Shown: positions 8,270 to 15,839, numbered from the stretch's first letter. The stretch: DNA of 18,299 bases from CAZEMR01 sp964513465 (GCA_964513465.1 CAZEMR010000058.1:1-18299), one strand, 5' to 3'. Translations and numbers: made by a program. Notes: generated from the sequence alone by a model not told the origin.

Positions 8270-8728
8270 ATGACTGGTTTCTTGATCGTTTTGATGATAA
8301 TCATTTCTATCTTACTGATAGCGGTTGTCTTGCTTCAGCCCGGCAAGGGCGATATGCTCAGCGGCGGCCTCGGCGGCCTGACCGGACAGTTCTCAACTAT
8401 GTTCGGCACCACCAAAGCAGCCGGCCTTCTGCAGAAAATCACTATCGCTTTCGCAGCGGCAATAATTATGCTGGCGCTGGTTACCAATAAGTTTTTCATC
8501 GGCGGCCCGGAGGAAACTCAACGTCCGGTCACCGAAGGCGTCACTGTACCGCAGACCGTTCCGCAGCAGCCCCAGATGCAACAGCAGCTACCTGCGCCTG
8601 CTCCTCAGCAGCAGCAGCCTCAGCAGCAGCAGCCTCAGCAGCAGCAGCCTCAGCAGCAGCAGCCTCAGCAACAGCAGCCTCAGCAGCAACAGCAGCCTCA
8701 GCAGCAGCAGGGCGGCGGCGAGAAGTAA
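8270..8728 (+). CDS. secG: SecG translocase subunit with Pro/Gln-repeat C-terminal tail
   Basis: SecG is the small accessory subunit of the SecYEG channel and aids SecA-driven export across the inner membrane. Two membrane segments (about 3-23 and 54-75) flank the conserved loop LLQPGKGDMLSGGLGG (21-36), diagnostic of the family. SecG is usually about 70-120 residues; this one has 152 because of a low-complexity tail. Residues 81-111 are rich in P, Q, T and V. Residues 112-147 are seven units of P followed by four glutamines (one unit has five), and the protein ends GGGEK. The ATG follows AGGA at a good distance. The gene appears monocistronic, with its own terminator. The channel role is confident; the job of the tail is unknown, and its side of the membrane follows SecG topology. 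Confidence 0.93.
   Translation: MTGFLIVLMIIISILLIAVVLLQPGKGDMLSGGLGGLTGQFSTMFGTTKAAGLLQKITIAFAAAIIMLALVTNKFFIGGPEETQRPVTEGVTVPQTVPQQPQMQQQLPAPAPQQQQPQQQQPQQQQPQQQQPQQQQPQQQQQPQQQQGGGEK
8603..8710 (+). repeat. Tandem repeat, 15-bp CCT(CAG)4 units inside secG
   Basis: Seven in-frame copies of CCTCAGCAGCAGCAG encode P-Q-Q-Q-Q. The sixth copy carries one extra codon, and two copies contain a CAA interruption. Each unit is a multiple of three, so gain or loss of copies changes tail length without a frameshift. The near-identical DNA suggests recent expansion by slippage. Confidence 0.95.
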
Positions 8729-8753
8729 GATATAATAATTCAAAAGATTTAAG

Positions 8754-8790
8754 AACCGCTTACTCCGATCGGGGCGAGCGGTTTTATTTT
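8754..8790 (+). terminator. Intrinsic terminator after secG
   Basis: A seven-base stem pairs AACCGCT (8754-8760) with AGCGGTT (8777-8783), followed by TTATTTT. The 16-base loop contains the palindrome CCGATCGG, which can form an inner hairpin. It sits 25 bases after the secG stop and runs into the stop codon of the convergent phosphatase gene, for which it may also act weakly in reverse. Confidence 0.8.
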
Positions 8791-10457
8791 GCCCGGATGC
8801 CGGTCATCGTGATGTCGTCGTACTGCTCGGCACCGCGCGAAAAATCCCTCACATCGCCGATTATTCCGTCCATTATCTCTCTGATCGATCCGCCGCGGAA
8901 TTCGACTATCTGCTCCATAAGCCTGTCCTCGCCGTATTCGCGGCCGTTCGCGTCGAGCGCTTCGGTGATGCCGTCGGTAAACATAATCACGCTGTCGCCG
9001 CTGTCGAGCATAACCTTCCCGGTGGAATACTCAATGCCGCCCTCCATAATTCCCAGGATCAGTCCGCCCTCGGTCAGCAGCTCGGGCCTGCCGTCGTCGC
9101 GCATCAAAATCGGCGGGTTGTGACCGGCGTTTATATATATAAATTCACCGTTTTCGATGTTGAGCATTCCCATGAAAAAAGTCACGAATTTATCGGCGGA
9201 GGTATTTCTGTAAACTATTGAATTGATACGCGTTATAATCTCGCGTAGGTCAAGATGCAAAGGCGCCAGCGCGCGCAAAGCTGCCTGGACGCTGGCCATA
9301 ATCAGCGAAGCGGGCATCCCCTTTCCGGATACGTCTCCTATTGCGATAAGCGTATGATTATCATCGATATGAATGAAATCAAAATAATCGCCGCCTACGT
9401 ATCTCGATGGTACGCTGAACCCATAAAATTCGAAATTCTCGGCGTCGGGGGTTTCCCTTGGCAGTAAATTTTTCTGAATATCCAGCGCAAGCTCGAGCTC
9501 GCTTTCTATCCGCTTCTTTTTTAATTCCTCGAGGAAAAGCCGTTCGTTTTCGAGCGCCGCAATAGCTGTATTGCCAAGCGCTTCGATGAACATCAGATCG
9601 CCGTCGCTAAATTCCCCGCTAAGCTTTTTGCCAATAATCAGATAGCCCTTCACACGGCCCTGCACCTTCATAGGCGAAACCATTCGCGCATCAACCCGTC
9701 CGAGAAATCCCGAGGGATCGTCAATTTTATTTGCAGGGGTTATGTGTTCAATTTTTTTTATAGAATGAATAAATTTCGGATCGGTTTCGACGGCAAAACG
9801 GTTGACTATGGACTCCATCAAATCGCCGTCGCGCGTGGCCAATAGCGCAAAGCGGCTGACCATAAGCTGACCCATCAGCCGGTGGGCAAGCATTCGCAAA
9901 ATCTGATCGCGCGAAAGCAGCGAGCTGAAGTCGCGGCTGATTTCGATCAAAGTGGTCAATAGTAAATTACGGCGGTCGGCCTCGCCTTTTGCGCTGACAA
10001 GCGAAATCCGCTGGATAGCATTCTGCATTGCATTAGCGGTAATTGTGGATACCAGCCCGGCGTAGTGCTTTTCGGCAGTGTCGAGGCTTTCGCCTGCTGC
10101 TGCTTCGCCTAAGCATATAAGCGCAAAGAGCTTATCCTGATAACGCACCGGGATTGAATAGCGAAAACCAGCGCGATATAATTGCGATTCATCATCGGAA
10201 TCATGCTCCAGTGTGCGGAATTCATCGATGTTCGGCCGGGCACGAATTATATCGTTTTCCATGCGGCCTTTGGCATTTATTACTTTCCACAAATCCTCGC
10301 CCTCCGGCTCCAGCACGGCCGCGCGAAGTATTTTGAGCTTGCCCATTAGTGTGAGCAATGCGGAATTCAGAATAAATGCAGTATCGTCTGTTTCGTTAAG
10401 CCGGGCGCTCAGCTCCAGCAGCGATTCGAGATTAATTATTGCAGCGATCCGGCTCAT
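8784..10457 (-). CDS. GAF-GAF-SpoIIE/RsbU-type PP2C phosphatase
   Basis: This 557-residue soluble protein has two GAF-like sensory domains (about 12-145 and 165-305), a charged helical linker (about 305-335) with LALDIQKNLLP at its end, and a C-terminal SpoIIE/PP2C-type Ser/Thr phosphatase domain (about 335-556). Metal-binding motifs are intact: GGDYFD (355-360), GDVSGKG (374-380), FTDG (493-496) and the terminal DD (547-548). Relatives dephosphorylate STAS-domain anti-anti-sigma factors in partner-switching stress pathways, with the GAF domains responding to small ligands or redox state. No STAS protein, anti-sigma kinase or sigma factor is encoded in this window, so the substrate must lie elsewhere. 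The start has an AAGGA site that overlaps the stop of the upstream lipoprotein gene, 8 bases away, implying coupled translation. Confidence 0.92.
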   Translation of the reverse strand: MSRIAAIINLESLLELSARLNETDDTAFILNSALLTLMGKLKILRAAVLEPEGEDLWKVINAKGRMENDIIRARPNIDEFRTLEHDSDDESQLYRAGFRYSIPVRYQDKLFALICLGEAAAGESLDTAEKHYAGLVSTITANAMQNAIQRISLVSAKGEADRRNLLLTTLIEISRDFSSLLSRDQILRMLAHRLMGQLMVSRFALLATRDGDLMESIVNRFAVETDPKFIHSIKKIEHITPANKIDDPSGFLGRVDARMVSPMKVQGRVKGYLIIGKKLSGEFSDGDLMFIEALGNTAIAALENERLFLEELKKKRIESELELALDIQKNLLPRETPDAENFEFYGFSVPSRYVGGDYFDFIHIDDNHTLIAIGDVSGKGMPASLIMASVQAALRALAPLHLDLREIITRINSIVYRNTSADKFVTFFMGMLNIENGEFIYINAGHNPPILMRDDGRPELLTEGGLILGIMEGGIEYSTGKVMLDSGDSVIMFTDGITEALDANGREYGEDRLMEQIVEFRGGSIREIMDGIIGDVRDFSRGAEQYDDITMTGIRAK

Positions 10458-10465
10458 TAATTCCT

Positions 10466-11509
10466 TTAATTATAAAGCACATATGCTGTAAGAATTTCGT
10501 ATGGCACTTCGTAAATCGAGTCGAACTGGCCGCTTATCAGATCGCCCAGAGCCACTTCGTAGCCCGATTCGGATTTGCGCATAAGGAACATCTTCTCCAC
10601 TTTGTGCTCATAATAAAATTCCGGGAAAGAGTTCCGGTTGGGCAGCATTACCCGGTCGTGAAACCGTGCGTCAATCCGCAGCAGGTAGTCATCCGTAGGG
10701 ATAAACGCCCAGTCCTTAGGCGAAACTGCCAGGCCATACGGATGCTGCTCGACCGGGTCTATACCGCCGAATCCGAGAGCGGTCTCGGCCAGTTTCTCCC
10801 GGGTGGTAATATCAATAAATGTAACAATTGCGGCGCTTTTCTGCTGGGTTTCGTCCAGTTTGCCATAGCCGAGCGATACGACCACCATCTCGGACTTCGC
10901 GTTATTTGCCTGCACATAAGTGGGATAGGGCGATACCAAAATAGTTGCCGCCACCTCGTTTGTTCGGGTGTCGATCACCGAGACGCTGTTGTCGGCCTGA
11001 TTGCAGACATAGACCTGATTGCCGGCGCCGGTAATTCCGCGAGGATCGTTGCCAACGGCTATCACTCGCGCAACCTCGAAAGTGGTTATATCCACGAGGC
11101 TTACGCTGGCGGCATTGCCATGGCTTACATATGCGGCGGTGGCATTCGGAAAGCAAATATCGGTCGGCTCGAGATCCTCTGCCGAGAAATCTATCGTAGC
11201 CACATGCGAAAAATCGTATTTATCGGCAATTACAATCTGCCTCGCTGACGGAATCAGGAAATACAGATTACTTCGGAACTCCGTTATTTTACTTATATTT
11301 CCGGGCGCAGGCCCTCCGAGGATCGTTGCCATCACATCAGGATTGGCAACCTCGAGCGATGGCATTTTGATACGCACCACTTTCGAATCCTGCGTCGCGG
11401 CCAGCAACTGCCAGTCGGTATCGCTATTGTCGATCACTTTTTCTTCGGACGAACAGGCCGTGAGCACAAGCGCAGCGGCCATTGCGAGGAGGCACAGATA
11501 GATTTTCAT
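10466..11509 (-). CDS. YVTN beta-propeller lipoprotein
   Basis: The 347-residue product begins with a lipoprotein signal peptide and the lipobox LTAC (Cys19). The residues after the cysteine are SSEEK, without Asp at +2, so outer-membrane sorting is expected. The acidic pair might serve as a Bacteroidota-type surface export tag; that is inference. The rest is a beta-propeller: blades with alternating 'xVxVID' and 'VxVGNDPRGIT' phrases (about 130-210), typical of YVTN repeats. Blade repeats elsewhere are weaker but have the same rhythm. These proteins bind ligands or protein partners; no catalytic motif is seen. It lies 63 bases after the nucleoside phosphorylase stop and immediately before the phosphatase gene, with no terminator between them. 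The ribosome site is weak. The precise role is unknown. Confidence 0.82.
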   Translation of the reverse strand: MKIYLCLLAMAAALVLTACSSEEKVIDNSDTDWQLLAATQDSKVVRIKMPSLEVANPDVMATILGGPAPGNISKITEFRSNLYFLIPSARQIVIADKYDFSHVATIDFSAEDLEPTDICFPNATAAYVSHGNAASVSLVDITTFEVARVIAVGNDPRGITGAGNQVYVCNQADNSVSVIDTRTNEVAATILVSPYPTYVQANNAKSEMVVVSLGYGKLDETQQKSAAIVTFIDITTREKLAETALGFGGIDPVEQHPYGLAVSPKDWAFIPTDDYLLRIDARFHDRVMLPNRNSFPEFYYEHKVEKMFLMRKSESGYEVALGDLISGQFDSIYEVPYEILTAYVLYN

Positions 11510-11572
11510 AATAATTTCGGCATTAAAAAAACAAGCATTTTAAAACTTAACATAACAATAATATCATTTATT

Positions 11573-12406
11573 TTAGATTTGTGCAACAACTTTTTGAAGC
11601 AATAGCGTTAATTTTGGTTCGGCTTCGGCGGCTGTCGCTATAATTTCTTTAATATCAGTCTTTTTCAGCGCTTCGGGGTAGCACTCATCTGTGATAATCG
11701 AAAGCCCCAGCACCTCCATATCCATATGCCGTGCCACAATACACTCCGGCACTGTGCTCATCCCAATCACGTCCGCCCCGATTGTCCGCAGAAAGCGGTA
11801 TTCAGCGCGGGTTTCCAGCGTCGGACCCGCCATCGCCGCATATACGCCTTCGTATAAATATATCTTATTCTCCAGCGCTATATCACGCGCTATCTTTATG
11901 AGCCGCTTGGAGTAAGGCTCGCTCATATCCGGAAATCTCGGGCCGATTTCATCGTCGTTAGGGCCGATCAGCGGATTGCCCCCCAACAGGTTGATATGAT
12001 CGTCTATAAGCATGATTCCGCCGCGACGGAAGTAAGGGTTCATCGTGCCGCAAGCGTTTGATATTAAAAGGGTTTGCGCGCCCATGTATTTCATCACCCT
12101 CACTGGAAAAGTGATCTGCTGCATCGAATATCCCTCGTAAAAATGGAAGCGGCCCTGCATCGCTACTACCTTCTTGCCCGAGAGCGTGCCGATTATCAGC
12201 CTGCCAGAATGCGATTCAACTGTCGATATCGGAAAATTCGGCAGGCCTTCATAACTGATCTCCACCTCTGGTTCGATTACCTTGGTAAGCCCGCCCAGAC
12301 CGGTTCCGAGGATAATTCCAACCTCCGGTTCGATCTTCGAATACTTACGAATTTCGGCAATGGATTCTCCGATTTGCTGCATCAGCGCGCTGGATTTTTT
12401 TTCCAT
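11573..12406 (-). CDS. punA: Purine nucleoside phosphorylase (trimeric PNP family)
   Basis: The enzyme splits purine ribo- or deoxyribonucleosides with phosphate into base and sugar-1-phosphate for salvage. Landmarks of the trimeric PNP family are present: GTGLGGL (34-40), ESHSG (64-68), the MQGRFHFYEGY phosphate/sugar region (83-93), SNACG (116-120), AGPTLETRAEYR (193-204, with the base-binding Glu198) and GMSTVPE (215-221). The strand ending SIITD places Asp240 where human and many bacterial enzymes have the base-reading Asn (Asn243 in human numbering). An ATG at 12445 would add 13 residues, but the ATG at 12406 has an AAGGA site at proper distance and gives the usual 277-residue length, so I chose it. 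The gene is probably first in a unit with the lipoprotein and phosphatase genes. Confidence 0.93.
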   Translation of the reverse strand: MEKKSSALMQQIGESIAEIRKYSKIEPEVGIILGTGLGGLTKVIEPEVEISYEGLPNFPISTVESHSGRLIIGTLSGKKVVAMQGRFHFYEGYSMQQITFPVRVMKYMGAQTLLISNACGTMNPYFRRGGIMLIDDHINLLGGNPLIGPNDDEIGPRFPDMSEPYSKRLIKIARDIALENKIYLYEGVYAAMAGPTLETRAEYRFLRTIGADVIGMSTVPECIVARHMDMEVLGLSIITDECYPEALKKTDIKEIIATAAEAEPKLTLLLQKVVAQI

Positions 12407-12475
12407 AACTGTTCCTTCGAAATTGTGATTTGCAGATATTTTCATTCGGACACGCTATTTGCCAATGCCGAGTGA

Positions 12476-12481
12476 ATTATA
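12476..12481 (-). promoter_or_regulatory. Candidate -10 box of punA (TATAAT)
   Basis: Read on the minus strand, a perfect TATAAT lies about 70 bases before the chosen punA start, with transcription expected near 12470. The -35 position at 17 bases is poor (CGCCTG); a TTGCGC lies 20 bases upstream. The adjacent phased array may substitute for a -35 by binding an activator or bending DNA. Confidence 0.4.
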
Positions 12482-12493
12482 ATGTAATAACAC

Positions 12494-12552
12494 GCAATCA
12501 GGCGCAATTACCCGCAATTTTTTTGCATTTTTTTGCATTAAGCTGCATTTTT
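12494..12552. repeat. Helically phased GCA repeat, six units of 10-11 bp
   Basis: GCA(A/T) occurs at 12494, 12504, 12514, 12525, 12535 and 12545, giving spacings of 10, 10, 11, 10 and 10 bases. The last three units read GCAT and the first three GCAA. A one-mismatch GTAA at 12484 keeps the same phase. Two T7 runs (12518-12524 and 12528-12534) share the phasing and predict curved DNA. The array is directly upstream of the candidate punA -10 box. Confidence 0.75.
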
Positions 12553-12697
12553 AGTTGCCGCGCGGGAAGTCTGCGGTTTGGCGGCGTGCCAATCAACTAT
12601 TTATCAAAGTTCAGGCCAAAATCCAAGTAAAATATTTAATATCGCTTCCGAAAGCTGATTTTTTTTATTTTCATATTAATCAAATACGCTTTAAAAA

Positions 12698-13420
12698 TTA
12701 TGCATAATCCCTTTTTCCGAAAATTGCAGTGCCGACCCTCACGATCGTCGCGCCCTCTTCGATCGCAAGTTCGTAATCATGCGTCATACCCATCGAAAGG
12801 TGCTCCAGTACGAGCTTTGGGAAACGTTCGCGGGCGTCGCCGAGCAGCGAACGCAGCAGCTTGAATTCCTTGCGGTTCTGAACGCCGTCGAGATCGAAGG
12901 AACCGATCGTCATAAGCCCTTTTATTTCAATATTATCGAATTCGGACGCCTCCTGAATTATATCGAATACGTCCCGCGGCTCGCAGCCGAATTTGGATTC
13001 CTCGCCGCTGGTATTGATCTGGATCAGAATCGGTATAACCCGATCATTTTTAGCGGCTTCCTTGTTTATCTCGCGTGCCAGCCGCACCGAATCCACCGAA
13101 TGGATCATATGCACGAACGGCGCAAGATATTTTACTTTATTCCGCTGCAAATGACCGATAAAATGCCACTCCGGCTCGGCAAGCCCCGATTCGGCGAGCT
13201 GCTCCTCTTTATCGCGCAGCTCCTGGGCATAATTTTCGCCAAACACCCTGATTCCGGCGCGGATAGCATTTTCGATCATTTCGAATGGGTGGGTTTTCGA
13301 TACCGCGACGACTTTCACGTCCTCGGCGCTGCGGCCCGCTCCCACAGCGGCCTTGTCGGCTTTTGTACGCACCTCGCGCCAATTTGACTGCAGTTCTTCT
13401 GCGTTCAGTATTTCACTCAT
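12698..13420 (-). CDS. yggS: YggS/PLPBP family pyridoxal phosphate homeostasis protein
   Basis: This family binds pyridoxal 5'-phosphate in a single TIM-barrel domain without known enzyme activity and buffers PLP and vitamin B6 pools. The PLP lysine is in AVSKTHP (Lys42 with the start used here). Other family blocks follow: VFGENYAQEL, WHFIGHLQRNK, SVDS, INTSGEESKFG, GLMTIG, LSMGMTHDYELAI and RVGTAIFG. An ATG at 13441 would add seven residues, but the ATG at 13420 has GGGA close upstream and gives 240 residues, near the family norm. It reads away from the divergent S9 peptidase gene. It may be co-transcribed into punA, though the 291-base gap with its own -10 box argues for separate control. 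Confidence 0.94.
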   Translation of the reverse strand: MSEILNAEELQSNWREVRTKADKAAVGAGRSAEDVKVVAVSKTHPFEMIENAIRAGIRVFGENYAQELRDKEEQLAESGLAEPEWHFIGHLQRNKVKYLAPFVHMIHSVDSVRLAREINKEAAKNDRVIPILIQINTSGEESKFGCEPRDVFDIIQEASEFDNIEIKGLMTIGSFDLDGVQNRKEFKLLRSLLGDARERFPKLVLEHLSMGMTHDYELAIEEGATIVRVGTAIFGKRDYA

Positions 13421-13549
13421 ATTATTCCCGTTTTTTATCATTTTTGAAAATATTCAACATGGCATTATACCAAGCCGGCAATTGAAATCCAAATATTTTA
13501 ACCAATCCCTTAACAATTAATTCTTTGTTAAAAATCAGCAGATTCAGCG

Positions 13550-13584
13550 AATTTTTTCCATATTTTTTATATATTGGAAAAATT
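13550..13584. repeat. AT-rich inverted repeat upstream of the S9 peptidase
   Basis: AATTTTTTCCA (13550-13560) pairs with TGGAAAAATT (13575-13584) apart from one bulged T, around a 14-base AT loop. It lies 45 bases before the peptidase start in the divergent yggS-peptidase spacer. It cannot be a terminator for either neighbour's own transcript. It could be an operator or a 5' leader hairpin; low GC makes chance plausible. Confidence 0.5.
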
Positions 13585-13628
13585 ATTTTATTCAATTATT
13601 AGTTTGTGCTAAATCACCAAGGAATCCG

Positions 13629-15578
13629 ATGAAAAAATTATCACTCTTTTCGCTTATCTTATTGATTGCGCTGGCGTTTACCGCCACTGCCCAAGAGGTC
13701 GAACGCCGCGAACAGGGCAATCTCGTTATCGAGAATATCCCCGAAATCCCCGCCCAGCTCAAAAACCGGCTGGAACAGTACCAGAATACCCGCTCGGCCG
13801 GATTCGCCGGATGGGACGCCACCGATAACGGTTTGTTCATTTCCACCCGCTTCGGCGAGACCGCCCAGATTCACTACGTCGCGGGGCCCGCAGTATATCG
13901 GCGCCAGATCACATTTTTCGACGAGCCCATTGGCGGCATCGCTGTCCGGCCCAAATCCGAAAATCCCGGCTTCCTGTTTATGAAAGACTATGGCGGGAAT
14001 GAGACTTACCAGATGTTCTATTTCGATCTGATGTCCGGCGAATACCGCATGATCTCCGACGGCGAAAGCCGCTATGGAGGCATCGACTGGGCGAATTCGG
14101 GCGACCGCTTCGCATTCGTATCAAACAAGCGCAATGGCCGCGATTTTGATATCTACGTTGCCGATTTCGACAACCTGGCCAATCCCCGCATGGTATTCCA
14201 GAACGTCGGCTACTGGGGGCCGGTCGACTGGTCGCCGGACGATAAAAAGATGATTATTTATAATTATATATCAATCAATCGCAGCATGTTCTACATTATG
14301 GACGTAGCCACCGGCGAGACCACTCCGCTGCTCGAGACCGAGGAAGACGTGGCATTCGGCGGAGGCACATTCGCCCGCGACGGCAAAGGCGTTTATTACA
14401 CATGCGATTACCAGAGCGAATTCAAGAATTTATATTATTATAACCTTGAAACAAAAGAGCGCAAAAATCTGACCACCGACATCAAATGGGATGTGGACTA
14501 CGTCACGGCCTCTAAAGACGGTAAGTGGCTGGCATTCCTCGTAAATGAGAACGGCGCCAGCGTGCTTTATATGTTGAATATCGCATCCGGCCAGATCAGC
14601 AAGCCCGTCATCCCCGAAGGCCAGGTAAGCGGATTCGGCTTCACCCGCGGCGGCGACCGTTTGGCGATGACCATCAGCTCTTACAATACTTCGGGCGATG
14701 TGTACGTGATGGACGTCGCATCGGGCGAAGTCGACCGCTGGACATTCAGCGAAATCGGCGGCCTCAACACCGACGAATTCGTCCAGCCGGAGCTTATCGA
14801 ATACCCCACATTCGACAAGGCCGACGGCAAAGACCGCACGATCCCCGCATATTACTACAAACCCGAGGGCAATGGCCCCTTCCCGGTGATGATACTCTTC
14901 CATGGCGGCCCCGAAGGCCAGTTCCAGCCAGGGTTTTCGTCGACAATCCAGTTTTATGTGAATGAACTCGGCATTGCTGTGCTGGCGCCAAACGTTCGCG
15001 GCAGCGCGGGTTACGGCAAAAACTACCTGAAGCTGGACAACGGCTTTCTGCGCGAGAATTCCGTCAAGGACGGCGGCGCATTGCTCGACTGGATCGCCCG
15101 GCAGCCCGAACTAAATAAAGACCGCATCGCAGTCATGGGCGGCTCTTACGGCGGATACATGGTGCTGGCAATGATGACCCACTATAACGACCGGCTCGCA
15201 GGCGGAGTGGACATCGTGGGCATATCCAATTTCGTAACATTCCTCAAAAACACCGGCGAATACAGACGCGATCTGCGGCGAGCGGAATATGGCGACGAGC
15301 GCGACCCCAAGATGCGCGAATTTTTGCAGAATATCTCGCCAACTACGAATGCATACAAAATCACAAAGCCTATGTTCATCGTCCAGGGCAAGAACGACCC
15401 GCGGGTGCCCGTCACAGAGGCCGAGCAAATCGTTCAGGAAATCCGCGATAATGGCGGCGACGCCTGGTATCTGCTGGCGCTCGACGAAGGCCACGGCTTC
15501 CGCAAGAAAACCAACCGCGATTATTACCAGGCTGCGGTAGCGCTGTTTTTGAAGCAGGTGCTCACCGGCGGCAAGTAA
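13629..15578 (+). CDS. Exported S9 family prolyl oligopeptidase-type serine peptidase
   Basis: The 649-residue protein begins with a signal peptide (KK, hydrophobic core 5-19, cleavage near TATA|Q at 21-22), so it acts in the periplasm or is secreted. Residues about 60-400 form a beta-propeller with WD40/PD40-like blades (IDWANSGDRFAF, VDWSPDDKKM, LAFLVNENG). The C-terminal alpha/beta hydrolase domain (about 405-649) carries FHGGPEGQ for the oxyanion region, the nucleophile in GGSYGG (Ser506), Asp590 in GKNDPRVP and His622 in DEGHGF. Thus the triad is intact. Relatives are dipeptidyl or acylaminoacyl peptidases that trim short peptides; substrate preference cannot be read here. The ATG follows AAGGA. 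The gene is divergent from yggS and ends before a strong terminator, so it is probably a single-gene unit. Confidence 0.94.
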   Translation: MKKLSLFSLILLIALAFTATAQEVERREQGNLVIENIPEIPAQLKNRLEQYQNTRSAGFAGWDATDNGLFISTRFGETAQIHYVAGPAVYRRQITFFDEPIGGIAVRPKSENPGFLFMKDYGGNETYQMFYFDLMSGEYRMISDGESRYGGIDWANSGDRFAFVSNKRNGRDFDIYVADFDNLANPRMVFQNVGYWGPVDWSPDDKKMIIYNYISINRSMFYIMDVATGETTPLLETEEDVAFGGGTFARDGKGVYYTCDYQSEFKNLYYYNLETKERKNLTTDIKWDVDYVTASKDGKWLAFLVNENGASVLYMLNIASGQISKPVIPEGQVSGFGFTRGGDRLAMTISSYNTSGDVYVMDVASGEVDRWTFSEIGGLNTDEFVQPELIEYPTFDKADGKDRTIPAYYYKPEGNGPFPVMILFHGGPEGQFQPGFSSTIQFYVNELGIAVLAPNVRGSAGYGKNYLKLDNGFLRENSVKDGGALLDWIARQPELNKDRIAVMGGSYGGYMVLAMMTHYNDRLAGGVDIVGISNFVTFLKNTGEYRRDLRRAEYGDERDPKMREFLQNISPTTNAYKITKPMFIVQGKNDPRVPVTEAEQIVQEIRDNGGDAWYLLALDEGHGFRKKTNRDYYQAAVALFLKQVLTGGK

Positions 15579-15603
15579 TATATATAGCAATTTTTTAACA
15601 ATC

Positions 15604-15634
15604 GGGACGCATTCATTTTGCGTCCCTTTTTTTT
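15604..15634 (+). terminator. Intrinsic terminator of the S9 peptidase gene
   Basis: A perfect seven-base GC-rich stem, GGGACGC (15604-15610) with GCGTCCC (15620-15626), surrounds a nine-base loop and is followed by eight T. It lies 26 bases after the stop codon. Confidence 0.95.
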
Positions 15635-15641
15635 ATCGAAG

Positions 15642-15676
15642 ATAGAGGGACTGCTTCGCTAAAGCTCGCAGTGACA
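15642..15676 (-). repeat. Dispersed intergenic repeat, left copy 1
   Basis: This 35-base sequence is repeated exactly at 15756-15790. Its reverse complement begins TGTCACTGCGAG and ends GAAGCAGTCCC plus flank, the same core seen at the right end of the window. It is listed on the minus strand so that all copies read TCACTGCGAG. Confidence 0.9.
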
Positions 15677-15710
15677 ATCGTATGTACTTTTAAATCTTAC
15701 ACTTGCCAGT

Positions 15711-15742
15711 TCATTGCGAGAAGCAAGGCGACGAAGCAATCC
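15711..15742 (+). repeat. Dispersed intergenic repeat, left inverted copy
   Basis: TCATTGCGAG ... GACGAAGCAATCC lies between the two exact left copies in the opposite orientation, so neighbouring copies could pair into long hairpins. It is closer to the right-hand copies in its GACGAAGCAATC end. Confidence 0.8.
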
Positions 15743-15755
15743 ATTCAAATGAGTA

Positions 15756-15790
15756 ATAGAGGGACTGCTTCGCTAAAGCTCGCAGTGACA
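15756..15790 (-). repeat. Dispersed intergenic repeat, left copy 2
   Basis: Identical over 35 bases to the copy at 15642-15676. The 79-base interval between them holds the inverted copy. The identity suggests recent duplication or gene conversion. Confidence 0.9.
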
Positions 15791-15812
15791 GTTATTATTT
15801 TTTTACATAAAT

Positions 15813-15839
15813 AAAAAAAGCAGGCCGCGATTGACCTGC
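15813..15839 (-). terminator. Intrinsic terminator of the ABC transporter operon
   Basis: On the minus strand GCAGG pairs with CCTGC (15835-15839 with 15820-15824) around a ten-base loop, followed by seven T (15813-15819). It lies about 55 bases beyond the permease stop codon. Confidence 0.8.

Larger units (their letters stand above)
12407..12697. other. Upstream region of punA with phased GCA array
   Basis: This 291-base gap lies between the yggS stop and the punA start. It contains a consensus -10 hexamer for punA, a helically phased GCA array, and T7 runs. A short hairpin (GCTT/AAGC, about 12645-12656) followed by T8 is oriented rightward and has no upstream rightward gene. No convincing terminator for yggS is seen and no conserved small gene was recognised. 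Confidence 0.5.

Noticed and set aside
12645..12668. Short GCTT/AAGC hairpin followed by T8 as a terminator
   Set aside because: The stem has only four pairs and points rightward, where no gene precedes it.
13599..13606. TTAGTTTG as a Bacteroidota-type -7 element (TAnnTTTG) for the S9 peptidase
   Set aside because: It has one mismatch in a key base and only loose spacing to a TTG; such matches are frequent in AT-rich DNA.
15642..15790. The repeated 35-bp units as a CRISPR array
   Set aside because: There are only two direct copies, an inverted copy lies between them, the interval is too long for a spacer, and no cas genes are near.
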